Assembly (NCBI GenBank): GCA_020433455.1
Contig: JAGRCP010000064.1
Location: 7,141 to 71,140, forward strand
Length of the DNA stretch: 64,000 nt
Source of the DNA: Caldilineaceae bacterium
Lineage (GTDB): Bacteria > Chloroflexota > Anaerolineae > Caldilineales > Caldilineaceae
Direction: 5' to 3'
Shown: positions 59,382 to 64,000 of the stretch, in pieces
Numbering within the stretch: the stretch's first letter is position 1
Layout of the letters: each line of letters opens with the position of its first letter
The notes under the pieces: generated by a model
Databases searched by the model: none
Seen by the model: the letters and a program-made list of their open reading frames with translations, nothing else
Told to the model about the DNA's origin: nothing
Position numbers and translations under genes: made by a program

Positions 59382-60101
59382 ATGTCAAACGGCTATTCTG
59401 TAGGCCAGGACGCCCTCTATCCGGCGGTTGTCGCCCTCTTCGCCGTCGTCACCACTGCGCTGCCCGCGGCATTTGGCCAACCGCTTCTCCTGCACGTCCT
59501 GCAGACGCTGGCGCTTACCCTTTTGCTGGGCATCGCCTTGCGCAGCGGTTCGTTCCAAGCGGGCGTGCGGACGCTGGCCGTCTGGATCGGGGTGCAGGCG
59601 CTGCTCATGGCGATGATTACCTTCTTTTTTGGCGATCAGGCTGCCCGCGCGATTCCCGGAGGCTTTGATCTGGGCGCGGCCATGATAGAGTGGCTCTACA
59701 CCGCCAACCCGCTGCCCAATGGAATAGCCGCAGCGCCGGTCGCCAGAACGATCGAATTTCTGGGCATTACCATAGGAAGCTTGCTCACCGGCGGGCTGAT
59801 TGGGGGCTGGTTCCTGACAGGCGCTGTTAATCAAGCGGCATTCATCAGCGGCACGCTCCTGGCGAGCCTGGATCAGGACGTCTCATTTCTGGTCGCGTTC
59901 CTGCCGTGGAGCATCCTGGTTATCGCCGGATACGCGGGCCTGCTGGTCTGCTGCGCCGCCCCCGTATGGCGCAGCGACTGGAGCGTCATACGTTTCCAGG
60001 GCAGATGCCGACCGATCCTCCTTGCCGCGCTTGCTTTACTCATCGCCGGGCTGCTGTCAGAGCTTCTGCTACCCGACGCCTGGCGTGCACTCTTTGTCTA
60101 A
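59382..60101 (+). CDS. Membrane protein of unknown function
   Basis: A 239-residue protein with about six or seven hydrophobic helices ([112 protein letters not shown]). I recognise no family. I chose the ATG at 59382; the frame opens at 59262, but that part overlaps the cytochrome gene and the terminator. It lies between the redox operon and smc, 22 nt before the smc start. Confidence 0.65.
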   Translation: MSNGYSVGQDALYPAVVALFAVVTTALPAAFGQPLLLHVLQTLALTLLLGIALRSGSFQAGVRTLAVWIGVQALLMAMITFFFGDQAARAIPGGFDLGAAMIEWLYTANPLPNGIAAAPVARTIEFLGITIGSLLTGGLIGGWFLTGAVNQAAFISGTLLASLDQDVSFLVAFLPWSILVIAGYAGLLVCCAAPVWRSDWSVIRFQGRCRPILLAALALLIAGLLSELLLPDAWRALFV

Positions 60102-60122
60102 TTTTTGCTAATTAACGACCCC

Positions 60123-63100
60123 ATGCGCATCAAAAAAGTTGTTATCCAGGGCTTTAAAACCTTTGCCGCTAAAACCGAATTTGTCTTTGATCCGGGCATC
60201 ACCGCGGTGGTCGGCCCTAACGGCTCGGGCAAGAGTAACATCGTTGACGCGGTCCGTTGGTGCCTGGGCGAACAGAGCTTCAGCCTGCTGCGCTCCAAAA
60301 AGACGGCGGACGTCATCTTTTCGGGCAGTGATAAAAAGGCGCGCCTGAATATGGCCGAGGTGCGCCTGACTTTGGACAACAGCAGCGGCGAAATCCCCAT
60401 CGATTTTGATGAACTGGAGATCACCCGGCGCGCCTACCGGGACGGCAACAATGAGTACCTCATCAACGGCCAGCGCGTGCGGCTCATGGACATTACCGAG
60501 CTGCTGGCGCAGACGGGATTGGGGAAACGCACCTACGCGCTCATCGGCCAGGGGCTCATTGACAAGGTGCTGAGCCTGGCGCCCGAAGAACGGCGTGCGC
60601 TCTTCGAGGAAGCCGCCGGCATCACCGCCTATCAGCTCAAACGCACCACCACTATCCGCCGCCTGGACGCAACGCAGCAAAATCTGACCCGCGTCCAGGA
60701 CATTACCGCGGAGTTGAGCCCACGCCTCAAGTACCTCAAGCGCCAATCCGATCGGGCTCTGGAGCGCACGCAGATTGCCAATGACCTGCGGGGCCTGTTG
60801 CGGATATGGTACGGCTACCGCTGGCATGACGCCCTGGATAAACTAGAGCTTTTCAGCAACAAGGAAAAGGCCCATCAGCAGGACATGCAGATGCGGCAGC
60901 AAACGCTCAACAACATTGCCGGACGCATTGAGGTATTGCGCACCCGGCAAGTTGAGTTGCGCACCCGATTGGGCGGTCTTCATAACGAAAGCAGCGGCCT
61001 GCATCAGCAAGCGGAAAACACAGGTCGGGATTTGGCCGTCACCCGGGAACGCCAGCGGCAGCTTCAGGCCCGACGCGAGGAAATCCAACGCGAGCTGGCG
61101 CCCCTGCGCCTTCAGCAGGAGACCCTGGAAAATCGCCTCGTCGAAAGCGGCGAACAGGTTGCTCAGGCCGAGGAAGAAGCGGGGCGACGGCGGCTGGATG
61201 TGGAAGCTATGGAGAGGACCCTGGCCCAACGACAAGCCCAACGCACCCGGCTTCAGGATGCTCTGGACCAGGCCCGCCTCACCGCGGACGAGGTGGTGCG
61301 CCGACGAACCGAGAGCGAAGCCCGCTTGGCCCAGCTTGCCGAGCGGCGGGAACATCTGCTGCAGGAAGAGCAAGGTCAGCAGGCTGCCCGCCGAACAGCC
61401 AATGCCGAGTTAGCGGAGCAAGCGGCAGAGCTGGAAGCGGGCAATGGAAAAGCGGCCGCAGTGGAGGCCGATCTCCAGAAAACGCAAGCGCAAATCGAGC
61501 AAATCGCGCCGCGCATGGAAGCAGGCCGGCAAGCGCTTGCCGCGGCCGAACAGGCGCGCCAGGCCGCGGATCGAACCGCGGACCGACTGCAAACCCGATT
61601 GGACCTTCTCCAACGCCTGCATGATGAGGGAGCAGGCTATGCCAGCGGCGTGCGCGCCGTGCTCCAGGCCGCCCAGCAGGACGCGCCCGAGTTGCACGGA
61701 ATCCTGGGGACCGTGGCCTCGCTTGTCCAGGCGCCCGCCCGCCTGGACAAGGCTATCGAAACGGCATTGGGCGGCGCGCTGCAAAATGTCATCACCCAAA
61801 GCTGGGAGGAGACGCGTGACGCCATCGAGTACCTCAAGCGAACAGGACGGGGCCGGGCAACCTTTCTGCCGCTGGATCGGCTCCAGGCGTCTGCTCCCAT
61901 TGCCGCGCCGTCTGCTCAGGGGATATTGGGCAATGCAGCCGATCTGGTGAGCTATGATCGGGTCATCGCACCCGCGGTTGAGCAGCTGCTGGGCCGGACA
62001 TGGGTGGCCGAAGATCTGGAAACCGCACGCCGGGCGCTGGACGCACGGCGCGGCGGCTCTCGCCCTACAGTCGTTACCCTGGCCGGTGAGATCATCCGGC
62101 CGGGCGGATCCGTTACCGGCGGCAGCGACGGCAATCGCCGAGACGATTCCATCCTGGCCCGGGAGCGGGAGCGACGCGAGCTGCCCGCCCAGGTAGAGCA
62201 GGCGAATCAGGCCGGCGTCCAGGCCGCGGAACGCTGCGGCCTCTTGACCCAACAGCTGGAGACGCTGCAACTGGAGAGCAGCCGGGAAGAACAGCGGCTC
62301 AATGACCTGCGCCGTACGGAGCGCCAGGTCCGGGGCGAGCTGGAAGAGCTGCGCCGCCGCCACGATCGTTCGGCCCAGGCCGTCCAGTGGCAGAGCGAAC
62401 GGCTGGAGCAGACCGGCGCTGAATTAAGCCGGATTCAGGAACTGGAGACGGAGCATCAGCAGCGCCTCGTCCACTTCGCAGCGGAGCAACAGAGCAGTCA
62501 TGCGGCCCTGACCGCGGCCCGGACCGAGGTGGAAGAAGCGGGCATCGACGATCTGTTGCGGGAACTGGCCGATCTCCGCACCCATACCGCCGAGTCCCAG
62601 GGAGTCCTGCGCAGTCGCCAAACCCTGGCCGAAAATCAGCGGCGCAGCTTACAGAGCATCATCGATCAGATCGGGGCCAAAGAAAAGCGCATCGAGGAAC
62701 TGTACGCCGAAGCGGAAAGCCTGACTCAGCGCATTGAAACGCTGGATGAGGCCGAAGATTTGCTGGGCGCCAAGCTCCACGTTTTACGCAAGGAGATCGA
62801 CCCGGCCGAAACCGAGCTAACGGCGCTGGAGCGAAATCAGCGTGAGGAGGAGACCCAGGAGCGCACGGTCCAACAGCTGCTGCGCGCCGATGAGACAAAC
62901 TTCAATCAGGCCCAACTCCAGCGCCAGCGCGCGGAAGACGCCATCTCCCAACTCCAGCGGGAAATCGAGCACGATCTGGGCCTGGTGACGCTGGAGCAAA
63001 GCGATGAAATGGCTTACCAGCCGCCGCTGCCGTTAGCCGCATTTGTGGAGGAATTGGAGGTCGTGCAGGAGGCGCCCGAGGGTATGGAAGAGGAGGTGCG

Positions 63101-63797
63101 AGAGATGCGCGCCCGTCTCAGCCGGGTGAGCAACGTCAATCCCGATGCGCCGCGGGAATATGATGAGGCGGCCGCCCGCTACAATCTGCTCACCGAGCAG
63201 TCAGCCGATCTGGAAGCCGCGGCCGCGGACCTGCGCAAGGTCATCCGCGAGCTGGACAGCCTGATGGAGATCGAGCTGAAGAAAACGTTCACGGCCGTAG
63301 CCGAACAGTTCGAGCATTTCTTCAAGCTGCTCTTCAACGGCGGCACGGCCAAGCTGGTGCTGACTGAGCCCGAAGACATTACCAACACGGGCATTGAAAT
63401 CATTGCCCGACCGCCGGGAAAGCGCCCCCAGAGCCTGGCGCTCCTCTCCGGCGGCGAGCGCGCGCTCTCGGCCTGCTCCCTCATTTTTGCCATCCTGCGC
63501 GTCAGCCCCACGCCTTTCTGCGTGCTGGACGAAGTAGATGCCGCGCTGGATGAGGCGAATGTGGACCGCTTCCGTCAGACGGTGGAGGACGAATTGAGTC
63601 AGGATACCCAATTCATCATCGTCACCCACAACCGGCGCACCTTGGAAGGGGCCAACGCGATCTACGGCGTTACCATGGGCGGCGACGGCGTGAGCAAGGT
63701 CATGAGCCTCAAGCTGGAGGAGGACCGGATTGTGGAGAAGGACGGCAAGGAGGATGATGCCGCCCTGGCCGAGATCGATGAAATTGTAGGGATGTAG
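60123..63797 (+). CDS. smc: Chromosome segregation protein SMC
   Basis: A 1224-residue SMC ATPase, which folds into long coiled coils and organises the chromosome with ScpA and ScpB. The N-terminal head has [15 protein letters not shown] and Walker [10 protein letters not shown] (about residues 32-40). Coiled coils flank a hinge at about residues 500-670 ([29 protein letters not shown]). The C-terminal head has the signature [11 protein letters not shown] and Walker [18 protein letters not shown] chose the ATG at 60123 since it gives the conserved N-terminus; an in-frame TTG at 60105 is less likely. No clear ribosome site. Confidence 0.97.
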   Translation: MRIKKVVIQGFKTFAAKTEFVFDPGITAVVGPNGSGKSNIVDAVRWCLGEQSFSLLRSKKTADVIFSGSDKKARLNMAEVRLTLDNSSGEIPIDFDELEITRRAYRDGNNEYLINGQRVRLMDITELLAQTGLGKRTYALIGQGLIDKVLSLAPEERRALFEEAAGITAYQLKRTTTIRRLDATQQNLTRVQDITAELSPRLKYLKRQSDRALERTQIANDLRGLLRIWYGYRWHDALDKLELFSNKEKAHQQDMQMRQQTLNNIAGRIEVLRTRQVELRTRLGGLHNESSGLHQQAENTGRDLAVTRERQRQLQARREEIQRELAPLRLQQETLENRLVESGEQVAQAEEEAGRRRLDVEAMERTLAQRQAQRTRLQDALDQARLTADEVVRRRTESEARLAQLAERREHLLQEEQGQQAARRTANAELAEQAAELEAGNGKAAAVEADLQKTQAQIEQIAPRMEAGRQALAAAEQARQAADRTADRLQTRLDLLQRLHDEGAGYASGVRAVLQAAQQDAPELHGILGTVASLVQAPARLDKAIETALGGALQNVITQSWEETRDAIEYLKRTGRGRATFLPLDRLQASAPIAAPSAQGILGNAADLVSYDRVIAPAVEQLLGRTWVAEDLETARRALDARRGGSRPTVVTLAGEIIRPGGSVTGGSDGNRRDDSILARERERRELPAQVEQANQAGVQAAERCGLLTQQLETLQLESSREEQRLNDLRRTERQVRGELEELRRRHDRSAQAVQWQSERLEQTGAELSRIQELETEHQQRLVHFAAEQQSSHAALTAARTEVEEAGIDDLLRELADLRTHTAESQGVLRSRQTLAENQRRSLQSIIDQIGAKEKRIEELYAEAESLTQRIETLDEAEDLLGAKLHVLRKEIDPAETELTALERNQREEETQERTVQQLLRADETNFNQAQLQRQRAEDAISQLQREIEHDLGLVTLEQSDEMAYQPPLPLAAFVEELEVVQEAPEGMEEEVREMRARLSRVSNVNPDAPREYDEAAARYNLLTEQSADLEAAAADLRKVIRELDSLMEIELKKTFTAVAEQFEHFFKLLFNGGTAKLVLTEPEDITNTGIEIIARPPGKRPQSLALLSGGERALSACSLIFAILRVSPTPFCVLDEVDAALDEANVDRFRQTVEDELSQDTQFIIVTHNRRTLEGANAIYGVTMGGDGVSKVMSLKLEEDRIVEKDGKEDDAALAEIDEIVGM

Positions 63798-63813
63798 GGA
63801 ACCCGACGGCTTA

Positions 63814-64000
63814 TTAAGCCGTGCGCTCATCCACCCGCGCCATCACCTCATCGATTGAGACCACGGGGTAGGCTTTCTCCAAAAGCTCATCGGGCAGATA
63901 CTCGGGGGAGACCCGGCCGAGACGATCAAGCGCCATGGCCGCGGCCGCCTTGGCCGCCTCCTGCTTGCTGTGGCCCTGGCCTACGCCTACAGGCAGTTTG
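63814..64000 (-). CDS. rnc: Probable ribonuclease III, C-terminal part (truncated by window edge)
   Basis: The last 62 codons of a minus-strand gene ending at 63814. The reading begins LPVGVGQGHSKQEAAKAAAA and continues MALDRL, which is the second half of a double-stranded-RNA-binding domain as found at the end of ribonuclease III (G-x-G-x-S-K-x-E-A-x-x-x-A-A-x-x-A-L). About 37 further residues follow before TAA. rnc commonly neighbours smc in bacteria, which supports the call, though here the two are convergent. A small ACGGCTTA/TAAGCCGT hairpin (63806-63822) lies at the shared end. Confidence 0.65.
   Translation of the reverse strand, partial: KLPVGVGQGHSKQEAAKAAAAMALDRLGRVSPEYLPDELLEKAYPVVSIDEVMARVDERTA

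Overview
This 64-kb window looks like a chromosomal segment of a Chloroflexota bacterium, probably from the Anaerolineae/Caldilineae side. That placement is an inference from GC-rich coding sequence, a MalT-like regulator ending in a bacterial transcriptional activation domain (BTAD), a DUF5317 protein, a very large secreted beta-helix protein ending in a YLPLV-type motif, a T-box leader before valS, and several lipoprotein binding proteins. Genes are densely packed, mostly on the plus strand. I see no prophage, insertion sequence or CRISPR array.

Layout. 1-24 is the 5' end of a tRNA on the minus strand with a perfect consensus promoter. 219-10351 holds an M29 aminopeptidase, a YesN/YesM two-component system and a YtfQ-YtfR-YtfT-YjfF type sugar ABC transporter followed by a TlpA-like lipoprotein. 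10501-21090 holds polyphosphate kinase, an alpha/beta hydrolase, a SWIM protein, a glycosyltransferase, a pRiA4b ORF-3 family protein, a membrane endonuclease/exonuclease/phosphatase protein, a DUF58 protein and a membrane partner. 21260-27369 holds glutamate dehydrogenase, a GNAT acetyltransferase, a ParB-like/universal-stress fusion, a flippase-like membrane protein and a CAP-like secreted protein whose 3' end overlaps ssrA (tmRNA). 27801-33969 is a complete peptide-type ABC operon on the minus strand. 34483-38617 holds a radical SAM/HhH protein, purA and guaB. 38899-43713 is a 1604-residue surface protein. 43860-46617 holds a helix-turn-helix protein, a PP2C-like phosphatase, a small P-loop protein and a FAD oxidoreductase.

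The most unusual part is 46646-51841 on the minus strand. A 1083-residue STAND/TPR/BTAD regulator lies upstream of two tandem genes encoding the same 46-residue hydrophobic peptide (four synonymous differences only), then a DUF5317 membrane protein, then a short protein resembling NHLP-type RiPP leader peptides, and finally a terminator whose T-run faces this strand. I propose it as a candidate peptide-signalling or RiPP-like system.

51974-64000 holds a dispersed repeat copy, a promoter, a T-box leader whose probable specifier is GUC (valine), valS, a Rieske / cytochrome b / dihaem cytochrome c operon, an unknown membrane protein, smc, and the 3' end of a probable rnc gene on the minus strand.

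Intergenic DNA is rich in perfect palindromes. Both ABC transporters carry one between the binding-protein gene and the downstream genes. A dispersed ~80-nt element occurs three times (34158, 44974, 51974). All functions are read from sequence motifs alone; no database search was run.
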